Made by a program: the position numbers and the translations under genes | Notes under the pieces: model-generated | What the model saw: only the letters and a program-made list of their open reading frames with translations | Database searches by the model: none | Told to the model about the DNA's origin: nothing | Shown here: positions 22,401 to 32,653 of the stretch, one piece after another | How positions within the stretch are numbered: the first letter of the stretch is position 1 | Layout of the letters: each line of letters opens with the position of its first letter | DNA from: Pyropia yezoensis | Taxonomy: Eukaryota; Rhodophyta; Bangiophyceae; Bangiales; Bangiaceae | Length of the DNA: 64,000 nt | Assembly: GCA_009829735.1 (NCBI GenBank) | Contig: CM020618.1 | Span: forward strand, 39,547,030 to 39,611,029 | Direction: 5' to 3'

Positions 22401-23978
22401 AATGTCATCGACCAGGTCCACAATTTCCACCAACGACTGGGAAGCCGCTTCTGGCGGTCGACCACCCCGCGCCGCCCCCGGCGTGGACGGCGTCGAGCCG
22501 AGGCCCCCGCCGGCGGCCGCCGCGTCGGTGGGAAACACGGGGGGCAGCGACGCCAGTAGCCGCACCGTCCGCTCCGCCGCCAGGGTCCGCGCAATCGCGT
22601 GGGCGTCTGTGACAGCCATCACGCGGAGGAGCTCGTAGACCAAATCGGGAACCACCCGCTGGCGGAGGACCACCACCATCCCGTCGGCAATGCGCTGCGC
22701 GTCGGTCAGCGGCGGCCGCGGAGCGGTGCGGTGGTACGCGTCGAGGACGACGCGTACAAAGACGATGCGTGCGGCGTGGCAGACGCTGCCGCCGCCCGAT
22801 CGATCGCCCACCGCACCGTCGCCGCCACTCGCAGAGTAGCGCACGGCCTTGCTGCTGCCCACGTACGGCTCCACCACCGCCTCGGCCAGAAATTCCACCG
22901 CCTCGGCCAGCGCCGCCGTGTATTCCGCGGGCGCAAACGCGGCCATGGACGACAGGGCGGGCTCAAACACCGCCACCAGCGCCCTCTGCGCCGAGTCGGC
23001 CACCCGCGGCATGCGGTAGGCCTGGCAGAGAGCCTCGATGAGGCCGCGGGTGCCCGCTGGCAGCGCCGCCTCCGTGGCGGGGTGCCACCAAAAGCGGTAG
23101 CCCAACATGCGGAGGGTGTTGGCCAGCACCGCCGCCGCCTCGCGCACCACCGCCTCGCGGGCGTCGGAGAGGTGGTTGACGACAACCGCGAGCAGCGTCG
23201 GCTCCACGCACAGCAGCTGCGCGAGGGGCTCCCGCGCCAGGCGGGCGAGTGTCAGTGCCAGGCCGCTCCACAGTTGCGGCACGGGCACGGAAAAGAGGGC
23301 GGCGTCGGGGGCGTCTGCTGCCGGTTCCGCTCCGTCGGGGGTGTCGAGCCGCCGGACGACCGCCCCAAAGAGGGGCAACAGCGGCTCCAGCGCCGCCACG
23401 TCTGCCACTGCCCCGTGGGCCACCACAAATGCCTGCGCCCAGGCGCGCACGTCCGCGTTGCCATGCATGGCTAGCGCGTACAGGCCGGGGGCGACAGCAG
23501 AGAGGGGTTGAGGGCCCATGGGCTTACCATCTTCCTCCTCCTCCTCCTCCTCCTCCTCCTCCGTGTCCAGGTCAACAATCGCGTCGTCAGCGTCGCCAGG
23601 GGGGGGCGGCTTGCGCTTGGTAGGCCGGCGGCTGCCTCCCCCCGCGGGGCTGTCTCCGCGGAGTGCCGCGAGGATGGCCCCATCCGGCCGCCCCGCCGCA
23701 GGCCCGACCGCCAACACCACCGCAACGCCGTCGGCCACCCCGGGGTGCATGCCGAGGGCGGTGTCGCCGAGGGCCTCGAGCAGGGCGTCGGCGCAGCTCG
23801 CCGCCGTACCGCCGTCGCCGTCCCCAGCCGCCGCCGCCGCCGCCGCTGCCCCCCCCCCCACAGTCGACGGCGTGGCGACGGTGCCACCGGGCGCGGCCAT
23901 CTCGGCCACAGCCGCCAGCTGGTGCAGCCGGTCGGCCAGGTCGTCGGCCGTCCCCGCCACACCAGCCGACGCCGCCAT
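14136..23978 (-). CDS. SEN1: Sen1/senataxin-type superfamily 1B RNA/DNA helicase, giant single exon
   Basis: Sen1/senataxin helicases unwind RNA:DNA hybrids and act in transcription termination and R-loop removal in the nucleus. From the Met at 23978 (MAASAGVAGTADDLADRL) the protein has about 3280 residues; the frame is open 134 codons further upstream, but that part looks like UTR. Residues about 100-950 are alpha-helical, matching the Sen1 N-terminal region. Helicase motifs: NPSQAAAV (Q-like), GPPGTGKTS (Walker A, about 1770), APSNAAVDEIL (Ia), VDEAAQ (II, about 2070), VGDPQQLPAT (III), TQYRMHP (IV, about 2200), TIDGVQGRE (V, about 2330) and NVAVSRAK (VI, about 2360). An acidic EEEEEE patch and several basic nuclear-localisation-like clusters precede the helicase. 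The roughly 850-residue tail is unusual: poly-Gly, SPRP repeats, GREPPP repeats and a long Arg-Glu alternating tract, ending in Gly/Arg/Asp-rich sequence. Helicase identity is firm; Sen1 rather than another Upf1-like member rests on the N-terminal architecture. Confidence 0.9.
14721..14792. repeat. CTCCCG hexanucleotide repeat coding Arg-Glu tract
   Basis: Tandem CTCCCG units (GGGAGC/CGGGAG on the coding strand) encode the alternating Arg-Glu tract in the helicase tail. Less perfect units extend to about 14870. Confidence 0.85.
16365..16416. repeat. (GCC)n trinucleotide repeat coding poly-Gly
   Basis: A nearly pure GCC run that encodes a poly-glycine stretch in the C-terminal tail of the helicase. 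Confidence 0.9.
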
Positions 23979-25172
23979 GCTGCCCGCTCCGCCCCCGTGC
24001 CCGCTCCGCCCCCGCGCCCGCCCCCGCGCCAACGCGCCGGGCACGGCGGGGATCCGCGCCGGCCGGCGCGCCGGCGCTGGCGACGCCTGTGCGTGCAAGC
24101 GTGGCCACGACGACGATGCCGTGTCGCAAGGTAGACTGGGGCTGGGAGCGTCCGTGGGGCCACACCTAGTCGCGCTTGGCCCGACGGCGGCACTGCTGGC
24201 CGTGAGCAGAGGGACACGCGAGGGGCAGCTCTGGTGAGCACGAGCCGAGGCCGGAATTGTGACGCGCCTATCTGGCAGGCTTGAGTGCGTCTGTGCGGCG
24301 GGACCTCCCCGCTTGCATCGGGGTTTCGTTGACGGCAGCCATCTATATTTAGTATGTATGCTGATGAAAGTAGTCAACATCTGGTAGTAGTTGAAGGGCG
24401 ACCGCCGAAAGATTCAGGGTCCACAAGTTCTCAACCAATTTTCCCACGATGTACTCTCAAGGAATTCGCTCAGGCGGATGACGTCGAATTGTGAGTCAGA
24501 CTGCAACGAGTGAGGACGACAGTCACAATGAGACAACAGTGAGTGAGACGACAGTGAGAGGAGGTGAGCGAGACGGCAGCTGACTTACTCACCCAGTGTC
24601 GTCTTCACTGGCTGCAGCGAGTGAGGACAAATTAACAGTGAGTGAGTAACACTCTCCCTCGCGGCAGAGAGTGAAGACGACAGCGAGTAAGACGAGAGTG
24701 AGAGAGTGAGTGAGACGAGAAAGAGAGAGTGCGGCGGCGGCGGCGGCGGCGGCGGCCACCGCGGCGGCGGCGTTGGCACGGTGTGTTTTGTGTCTTCCGC
24801 CGACGACTCGGCCACAGCGGGCTTTCAATTTTTGCGGCCTTCCCCAGCTTGCCACGCGGGTCACGGGCAGGTAAGCTAAACGCCCGCACCCCCTCTGCCG
24901 ACCTCAGCGGCAGCGGTGCAAAAGAGGCTAAAGGCTCTAGTGTCACCCACGCGGGGGGCGTCTCGCACACCAAAAGGGCCTGCCCCCCCCCGTGGTGGCA
25001 ATTCAATCCCATCCTCTCGCTGGCAGTCCCTGCTGCTGCTGCCTCGCCCGCGCCGCCCGTCGACCGGCAGGCACCCCGCCGTCTCCTTGCTCCCCCCCCT
25101 TTCCAACCTCAACCGGTCCCTCTCTTCCCCAGTCCGGTTGCTGGCGTTTCCTCCTACGACGTCGCCCAGCCT
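23979..25172. other. Upstream region of the helicase gene
   Basis: No gene is recognised. The part up to about 24380 is still an open minus frame but reads like UTR. Around 24340-24480 the sequence is AT-richer and plausibly promoter. 24481-24735 is a GTGAG-type minisatellite followed by a short GGC repeat. 24780-25172 is mixed unique sequence that ends at the copia insertion. Confidence 0.4.
24481..24735. repeat. Degenerate GAGTGAGACGACA minisatellite
   Basis: Repeated GAGTGAGACGACAGT-like units with variable spacing (for example near 24508, 24540, 24615, 24670 and 24705), with one stretch near 24585-24610 in inverted sense. It gives a purine-rich plus strand. Confidence 0.75.
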
Positions 25173-25392
25173 TGTTGGAGCCCAGGTCTTACGGCCGGGC
25201 TTGCCCCGCAATGCGGACTTATGCGTGGGGAGATTTAGCGGTGTGACAGCGTGTCCGCCGAGGACCGGTAGGTCCGTCTGCCCCGATCGTTGTGTATGAT
25301 CGGGTCAGGATTATGGTGCGCTGGCGCCATCATAGGGGCGACGGCGTAGGGCCGAGGGGGCCAGTGCCATAAAGACAACGTTCCATGGAACA
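25173..25392 (+). repeat. 5' LTR of the copia element
   Basis: A 220-bp direct repeat, about 98% identical to 29814-30033, with TG...CA ends. Confidence 0.95.
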
Positions 25393-25407
25393 GGTTATGG
25401 GCCCAGC
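25393..25407 (+). other. Primer-binding site of the copia element (anticodon region of initiator tRNA-Met)
   Basis: GGTTATGGGCCCAGC directly abuts the 5' LTR. It is the exact complement of GCTGGGCCCATAACC, the anticodon stem-loop region of eukaryotic initiator tRNA-Met. No site complementary to a tRNA 3' end (TGG plus acceptor sequence) is seen here. The family is known to use an internally cleaved half-tRNA primer in Drosophila copia. Confidence 0.8.
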
Positions 25408-25518
25408 GCTTGCCCTGGGAAAAATTCACTTGTCCCCTTTTCCGTCGCCGCGTGCTGACACGCGCGGGACCCCGTCGGAGCGTTCACCCGGGCAGGGATC
25501 GGCCCCCGGGTTGGACGG

Positions 25519-28500
25519 GTGAACTTGGACCGTGCTGCCTGGCGGCAGTCCGCGAGATCTCTGTCTCCCCTTCTTCGTCGCCATCTGCCGGGAGGCAAGG
25601 CGGCTGTGGGGATGGAGGGTGATGCGACCACCAAGGGTGGGTCGCTCAAGTTTGACCGCCTCGACGATGACTACCGGACCTGGGCGGTCTATTGCAAGGC
25701 GCACCTGATGAGCCGAGGCATCTGGTACACGGTGTTGGAACCGCGGCCCGATGTGCCCGCGGAGCGGGCGGCGGCGGCGGGTGTGATGGCCGTCACGGCG
25801 GCAGACGTCCTGGAGGCAAAGAAGAAAGCGACCACGTGGGACAGGCACAACGAGTATGCTCTCGCGGACATCCAGTTGGCTGTCAATAAACACTTGCTCC
25901 ACCTTGTGAGTGGGTGTGCCTCCTCGGCGGGGGCCTGGGCGGCTTTGAGGGAGGTCTTCGAGGACGATACTACCTCCCGTCGAGCGGGGCTCGAGAAGGA
26001 GCTGGGCGCCCTGGCGATGATCCCCGGGGAGACGCTCATCAAGTACATCGGGAGGGCCAAAGATCTACGCACCGCCTTGGCGATGGCGGGCATGGTCGTG
26101 GACGAGCACTCCATGGTGCTGAAGATCTTGGGTGGGTTGCCGGACGGCTACAACATGATCGTCACGGTCCTGGAGAACGCGCCGCCGCCGTTGCGGCTGA
26201 CGCCTACGACGGCCAAGCTCATGAATACGGAGAAGAAGATGCAGTTGGCGGAGAGCGCCGCTCCTACATCCTCCGGTGGTGCGTACTCGGGCACCGCCAA
26301 CCCCAAGACCCCCTTGTCCAAGACGCCCAAAAATCCGGGCAAGAAGACGGTCAAGTGCTACTACTGCAAGAAAGGGGGGCACTACATCCGCGAGTGCCGC
26401 ATCCGTAAGGCGGATGAGATCAGGGGCCAAGCCAAGGGCGAGCAGAGAGGTGGGGCGTCGGGGGCCGAGGCGATGGGCTTCGCTGCCCGGGCAGGCTCTA
26501 CCAAGCGCGGTGGGGGAGACCCTACCAAGTGGCTGGTCGACTCGGGTGCGACGCACCACATGACCCCGGGTAAGGGGGGCGAAGGGACGTTTGTCGTCAC
26601 GGAGCCACGGGCGGTGGGGGAGATCACCCTCGCCTCGGGCGACACAGCCCCTGTGGTGGGACAGGGGAGGGCGACGTTGATGGCCAAGGGCCATGGGGAG
26701 GTGCGGCCGCTGACTCTGGACGACACCCTCTGTGTGCCGGACCTGGAGGAGAACCTTCTGTCGGTCGGTACTGTGGACAAGAAGGGCGGCGGATCCGTCT
26801 TTGTCGGCGGTAAGGTATACCTCTTTAAGGACGCCGAGGAAATTGTCAAGAGCGGCATCCTTCAGTCCGCGGGGGCGGTGGGGCACATGGACGAGCGCGG
26901 CCAGTACATGCTCGGTGCTTCATCGGCCGCGGGTGAGGCCAAAGTCGCCTCGACGACTGTCAAGGGGGCGCCGGCGCTGTGGCACCGACGTACGTTCCAT
27001 CGAGCACTGAGCACGCTGGCCAAGGCGGCCAAGGTGGTGGACGGCATGCCCCTCTTGGAGGTGCAGCCGGATGGCGAGGCGGGTGCAGTGTGCGCCCCAT
27101 GCGCCAAAAGCAAGATGGTGAAGGCCCCTTATCTTCCCTCCACTACGACGGCGGATGTGCTGGGGGTGATCCACACGGACATGTGTGGGCCCTTTGAGCC
27201 CTCCCTAGGAGGGGCGAGGCACTTCATCACGCTCATCGATGAAAAGACGGACCTGTGGATGGCCATCCCCATCAAGAACAAGAGCCAGGCTGGGGCAGTG
27301 CTGAAGGAAAAGATTGCGGTGCTGGAGCAGCTGGCAGGGCGGAAGGGGCAGCGCATCCGCTCGGACGGGGCGGGCGAGTACAAGACTCGCAAGCTGAAGG
27401 AGTGGTATGCTTCCAAAGGCATCAGCCACGAGGAGACGCTGCCCTACTCCCACCAGAGCAACGGGAAGGCGGAGCGTGTCAACCGCACCCTCAAAGAGAT
27501 GGTCCGGGCTGGCCTGTTAGATGCTGGGGCGGGCCAGGAGATGTGGGCGGAGGCGTTGGTGGCTGCCGTGTACGTGGCAAACCGGATCCCCCACGCCGGC
27601 AAAGACAAGACCCCGTGGGAGGCTATCACGGGCAAGCGTCCAGACGTGTCGGGGCTGCGCGTGTGGGGGAGCAAGGCATACGCACTTCTCCCCCCGGAGC
27701 AGCAGAAAGGAATGTACCCCAAGTCCAGCACGGGCATCATGGTAGGGTACACCCCCGAAGGGAGGGGCTACCGCATCTACAACCCGGCGACCAAGAAAGT
27801 GGTTGGGCGGAGAGACGTTATGGTGGACGAGACTGCCAAGGACGTCGCCGGTAAGCGGGTCCGGTGGGCTGGCGTTGGTGCTGGCGGTTGCGATAGCCAC
27901 GAGCTGGACGATGGGGCAGACCACGCTCCCGTGGGATCCCCAGGAGACACCCCTAGGCTCACGCCTTCCTCATCGGGGGGTTCCGGGGTGGGCGTGCATG
28001 CCTGCTCGTCCGTTCAAGATGCGATTGCGGCTGCCCAGCGTTTGGCCGCGCAGGTGCCGCTCCCCGACGATGAGTCGGAGACAGAGGAGGAGGGGGTGCG
28101 GCGCTACCCCGTGCGCAACCGTCTTCCCCCCGAGGCCTACGGACGAGAAGGCGGGCAAGCGGCCAGCGCCGCTGCGGACCGTAACTCTGGGGGCTGGGGA
28201 AACGGGCCTACCGTGACGCAACTTCCTCCTCCGCCCAAGGACGTGGATGAGGCCAAGGGGAGGCCCGACTGGCCCCAATGGAAGGACGCCCTTCATCTCG
28301 AAGAGGAGTCCATGCGAAAGAACCGCGTGTGGCGCCGCAAGAACTTGCCGCGCGGTGGCAAGGCCCTGAAGACAAAGGTCATCTTCGAGTACAAGTTCAA
28401 GGCGCCGGGGGAGCTGGACCGGTACAAGGCTCGATTGGTCGGATGCGGATGCCGGCAACGCCCCGGGCTGGACTACAAAGAGACGTGGTCACCGGTCCCG

Positions 28501-29750
28501 GGGGCGGCTACAACGCGCGTCATCCTGGCGGTGGCGGCGGCAAGGGGGTGGCAGGTCCATGAGGTAGACATCAGGACGGCGTACCTTAACGCGCCAATGG
28601 ACGTGGATGTCTACATCGTCATACCCGACGGGTTTACGGACGCCGGTGAGATAGGGTTGCCGCTGAAGGCAATGTATGGCGTCAAACAGGCTGGGCGACT
28701 TTGGGGGATCTTCCTCAAGAAGGTCATCCTAGACGAGGGGGGCAAGCAGACGGACGCCGACGCGTGCGTCTTCACGTTTGGTATCGGCGATACGCTGGTG
28801 ATTGTGGAGATACACGTGGACGACATCCTCTTCGTGGGGCCCATCCTCGAGGTGGTCCTCCGCGTCAAGGCGCGCATCTCAAAGCACTTCGAGGTCCGGG
28901 ACCTGGGGGTGGTGAGCGACTACTTGGAATGAAGGTACGCTGGAGGGACGGGTTCGTGAGCCTTTCCAACCCCCGTCACACTGACGGGGTTATCCACGAC
29001 TTTGGGCTGGCTGACTGCAAGCCCAACGTGACGCCCATGGCGCCGGGAACCGTCCTGGGTGGGGGGGAGGCGCTGGGTGAGGGCAACCGGTACGCGGAGC
29101 TGGTCGGCTCCCTGCTCTTCCTGGCAAACCAGACCAGGCCGGATATCGCCTTTGCGGTGGGCAAGCTTGCCCGCCGGGTGTCCGCCCCAACCGAGGGGGA
29201 CATGGTGGCTGCCAAAGCGGTGGTCAGGTACCTGAAGGGTACCCGCACCATGGGATTGGTCTACGGGCAGCCGTCCAAGCTGGCCGGCTAGGTAGACGCG
29301 GACTTTGCGGGGGATACTGAGACCCGCAAGTCTACGACGGGCTTCCTCTTCACCCTGCACGGCGGCGCCATCTCCTGGCGAAGCCGGCTGCAAAACATCG
29401 TCACTACCTCAACTGCGGAGGCAGAGTACGTCGCTGCTTCCGACGCGGTTAAGGAGAGCCTGTGGCTCCGCAAGGTGGTGGACACGGTGGGGGAGGACAG
29501 CGGCCCTGTGGTGTTGGGCGAGGACAACCAGGCGTGCATCACCATGGCTGGCCAACCCTCGTCGTCCTCAAACACTAAGCACGTCGACGTGCGCTACCAC
29601 CACGTGAGGAGCGCGGTGGCGAACGGGGAGGTCCTTTTGGTGTATGTGCCGACGGGAGAGATGCCGGCGGACGGCTTCACCAAGGCACTGCCGGGGCCGT
29701 TCTTCAAGGCGTTTCGGTTGAGGTTGGGGGTTGTGGAGGTGGGCGAGTGA
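25519..29750 (+). pseudogene. Copia Gag-Pol coding region (broken)
   Basis: Parts in order: a Gag with the copia-type start (DDDYRTWAVYCKAHL) and a CCHC knuckle (CYYCKKGGHYIREC, about 26355); an aspartic protease with WLVDSGATHHM (about 26530); a GAG-pre-integrase region; an integrase core with HTDMCGPF and SDGAGEY (about 27170-27380); a copia-type reverse transcriptase with YLNAPMDVDVYI and HVDDILFVG (about 28580-28840); and an RNase H with AEYVAASDAVKESLWLRK (about 29420-29480). The region is interrupted about twice. Confidence 0.9.
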
Positions 29751-29813
29751 GTCATCATACCTCTGTAGGTGGGTGTGCCCGCGAGTAGCGGGTGCAGCCC
29801 GTCCGTGGGGGAG

Positions 29814-30033
29814 TGTTGGAGCCCAGGTCTTACGGCCGGGCTTGCCCCGCAATGCGGACTTATGCGTGGGGAGATTTAGCGGTGTGACAGCGTGTCCGCC
29901 GAGGACCGGTAGGTCCGTCTGCCCCGATCGTTGTGTACGATCGGGTCAGGATTATGGTGCGCTGGCGCCTACATAGGGGCGACGGCGTAGGGCCGAGGGG
30001 GCCAGTGCCATAAAGACAACGTTCCATGCAACA
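29814..30033 (+). repeat. 3' LTR of the copia element
   Basis: A 220-bp direct repeat of 25173-25392, preceded by a purine-rich tract. Confidence 0.95.
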
Positions 30034-31191
30034 GGCCTCCTCCGTCCGTCCCTGCCATGTGCGGTGATGATGTCGCCCCTTGTCACCCCCGCCCTGGCGT
30101 CACGGAGCGGCAGTGGCGTCCTCGGGGACCCCCCCGCCACTCCTGACAAGCCATTTCGGGAGACGCCCACGCGGGCGTCCTCCCTTGCATGCCTGCCGCC
30201 CACGTCGGAAGCGCTGGGCGTGCCGCTCCTGTCTGCCGACCTGGGTAGCGTGGTCACCGAGGTGGTCGCGACGCCCCTGTAGCTGGAGCTCCTAACTGCC
30301 CTCGGCGGCGATGCCTGCGGCGGCAGGGGTGGCTGCGGCAGAAGCAGCGACGGAGCGTGATGGCCCTGGTTGGGGGCAGGCAGGCCAGACGGCGGGGACA
30401 CCCGGCCTGCCACACGGGCAGGCCCAAGGCGGGGGCAGACGCCAGATGGGCGGTCGTCGCCGAGAGGGTACTAGAGGGACGCCGCCCGGGGACTAGCCCC
30501 GGGCAGGAAACGCAGGTAGACAGACAACCCCCTTTTCCCTTCACCTTTGTTCTGGACAGGGGACCGCGCGCCTGGTGCCGACGCTCGCTCGCGGTCGGGG
30601 CGCACGGCCCCCGTATCTCACAACACGTGCCGCAGCAACCCACGCCCTCTTCGCCAACCCCACGCTGCCGCCACCGGCTTATTTTTCTCCTCCCCAACCG
30701 CCCTTAACCGCCGCCGCTCAATCCTCCGCCACCTCGCCGCCACCCCCCACCGCCGTCGCCACTATCACTGCGGCCATCATCAGGCCGTCGCACCGCCCAC
30801 ACTCGCCGCCGCCGCCACTGCCGCCGCCGCCGCCGCCGCCGCTCCCGTATTCCCGCCTCTTGTCCCGCCGCCGCAGCCGTCACCTCCGCCACCGTGCGAC
30901 CCCTCCACCCCTCCTTGCTGCCGACTCAGTGCAGCCCTCCCCTCTCGCATACCGCCGCCAACGCTGCCACCGTGGTAACGACACTGGCGGTGGAGATGAC
31001 AGCGGCGGTGACAGAGGCTGCGGCGGCGGCGGTGGTGACGGTGCCGAGGCGGGGGGATGCTGGCCTACCCCGCAGGACGTCGCAGCAACTCAACGACTGA
31101 CGGCCACTAAACGTTCAGCACGGATGCTATTACGCGAAATATTTGGATAGATATCTATAAGTTTCAATGCCATTGGTAGATGATCTAGATA
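30034..31191. other. Intergenic region after the copia element
   Basis: No recognised gene. A small plus-strand frame at about 30064-30282 (72 codons) has host-like codon use and non-repetitive sequence (for example LGVPLLSADLGSVVTEVV). It could be an exon or a gene remnant, but it has no domain. 30690-30900 is CCG/CCA-rich low-complexity sequence. From about 31110 the sequence turns AT-rich. Confidence 0.3.
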
Positions 31192-31478
31192 CACGCCCAG
31201 TTAAGAGCGGTCTCCTGGGTGAAAATACACACATCTCATTGGTTGAAAAACCTCGGGAACACCCAGAGAGAACGCGGAAGGCCGCGCAAGAGAGACACAA
31301 ACAGGCACCTGAGGCCTGGCCGACTGGAAATAAATACCCGTTCTAAACACCATAAGATGCGCTATGAGCTCCTCTTTTTTTATGCACAGTTTTTCTTGTT
31401 TCTTTCGTTGGTTCTTCACTCTGCTTCACGGGGGCACAAAGCCAGGTGACCGCAAACAGGCCCTCTTAACTGGGCGTG
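31192..31478. mobile_element. 287-bp MITE-like element with 16-bp perfect terminal inverted repeats
   Basis: CACGCCCAGTTAAGAG at 31192-31207 recurs as its exact reverse complement at 31463-31478. The interior is AT-richer than the flanks, non-coding, and has a further stem near the left end (TCTCCTGGGTG at about 31212 against CACCCAGAGAGA at about 31260). No convincing target-site duplication was found, so the superfamily is unassigned. An alternative is a structured non-coding transcript. Confidence 0.55.
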
Positions 31479-32653
31479 AATATCCGACGAAACCAAACCC
31501 CGGTCATCCACTGTTGGACCTCGGCGGAGGTTCGACAGGTTTGTGCGTCACCGTTGTCCTCTGGTACCGGGTGCAACCTGATTGGTCCACTGAAGCGTGC
31601 ACCGAAGGGAAAACCTAGGGACCCTTCGCCGATCTAGACAGCCCGCGCCCGAGGTACCGTCCGCCTCGGTCTGGCGCCCCGCCGGCAGATCAAGCCACTG
31701 CTGCGTCGTCTCCCCTCCTAGAGGTTAGGGCTGGGTTAAAGATCCGTGCGGCCACGGGGGGCGCGCACCGACAGCATTGCTGGGGAACGGCACAGCGGCA
31801 CGGCCGCCGACACCCCTGCCCCACCCACCCACGCACGTCTCCGTCATGGGGGCATCTGTCAGTGACGTCGGCAGAGTGTTCTCCACGCATCGTCGCTCCA
31901 ACACTGTCGGGGACCCCCCCCCCCGCCCCCCCACCGAAACCCATCACGGCTCTCGCCCAGGTTGGTGGCGTGGCCGACCTTATCAGGCCAGCTGGTATTC
32001 CCGCCGCTCGTCCCGCACGTGACCAAGTTACGCACTCCCCGCCCCCCCAAGACACGCACGCGGCGAGAAAGTTAATCACGCCGACCACCGGCCACCCTTC
32101 CTGCCATGCGCAGGCCGGCGATGTGAAAATCCTCCCACAGCAGCGCCAACGCACGTCCGCTGGCACTGTCTCTGCGTGGCAGCGCCAGCGGGGCCCCCCT
32201 GTGCCAGCTTACCATTATTCGCCCGTGACACTGGCAGTACCGCCTCCCGAGGTAGAAAAATCCTCGTTAGGCAGTGGCGGCCACACTCCACACCCCACGC
32301 CTCACCCCGTACACACTCACGACTCCCCTACTGCTGTCGCGCCCCGAGGCAGCCGTCGAAAATCCCAGCGCACGTGCCTACCCTCCACTTTCTGTTGTGC
32401 GGCTGCCAGAAGCCCCACGCGCTGCCAGCAGAGACCACACAGGTCGCATGGAGAGATGGCACCCAGGATGGAAGCTAGGGACCACTTGCCGCGTCAAAGC
32501 GGGCGAGGGGGTGTGGCCGCGTCGACGGTGACCGAGCGTGCCCTAGCCCTCTGACATCGCTTGACCAGTTAAATTCCCGTGCCCCGCTCGTTTCCCGTTG
32601 ACGACGCCACGACCGCACGCCCGCGTCGGTACTCGCCCTCGACGGTGGACGTG
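31479..32653. other. Intergenic region upstream of the GTPase gene
   Basis: Unique sequence of moderate GC. A CTGATTGGTCC at about 31570 contains an inverted CCAAT box. Short frames on both strands lack any domain-like stretch. No RNA gene was recognised. Confidence 0.35.

Larger units (their letters stand above)
25173..30033 (+). mobile_element. Ty1/copia LTR retrotransposon, full length, broken
   Basis: A 4861-bp element with 220-bp LTRs that begin TGTTG and end CAACA/GAACA. An initiator-tRNA-type primer site directly follows the 5' LTR, and a purine-rich tract (GTGGGGGAG) directly precedes the 3' LTR. Domain order gag, protease, integrase, RT, RNase H is that of copia/Pseudoviridae. The LTRs differ at about 4 of 220 positions, so the insertion is fairly recent. 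Flanking pentamers AGCCT and GGCCT agree at four of five positions and may be a decayed target-site duplication. The coding region is broken, with about two interruptions, so this copy looks inactive. Confidence 0.95.

Noticed and set aside
31530-31560. GGTTCGA phrase resembling a tRNA T-loop
   Set aside because: No acceptor, D-arm or anticodon stem can be paired around it.
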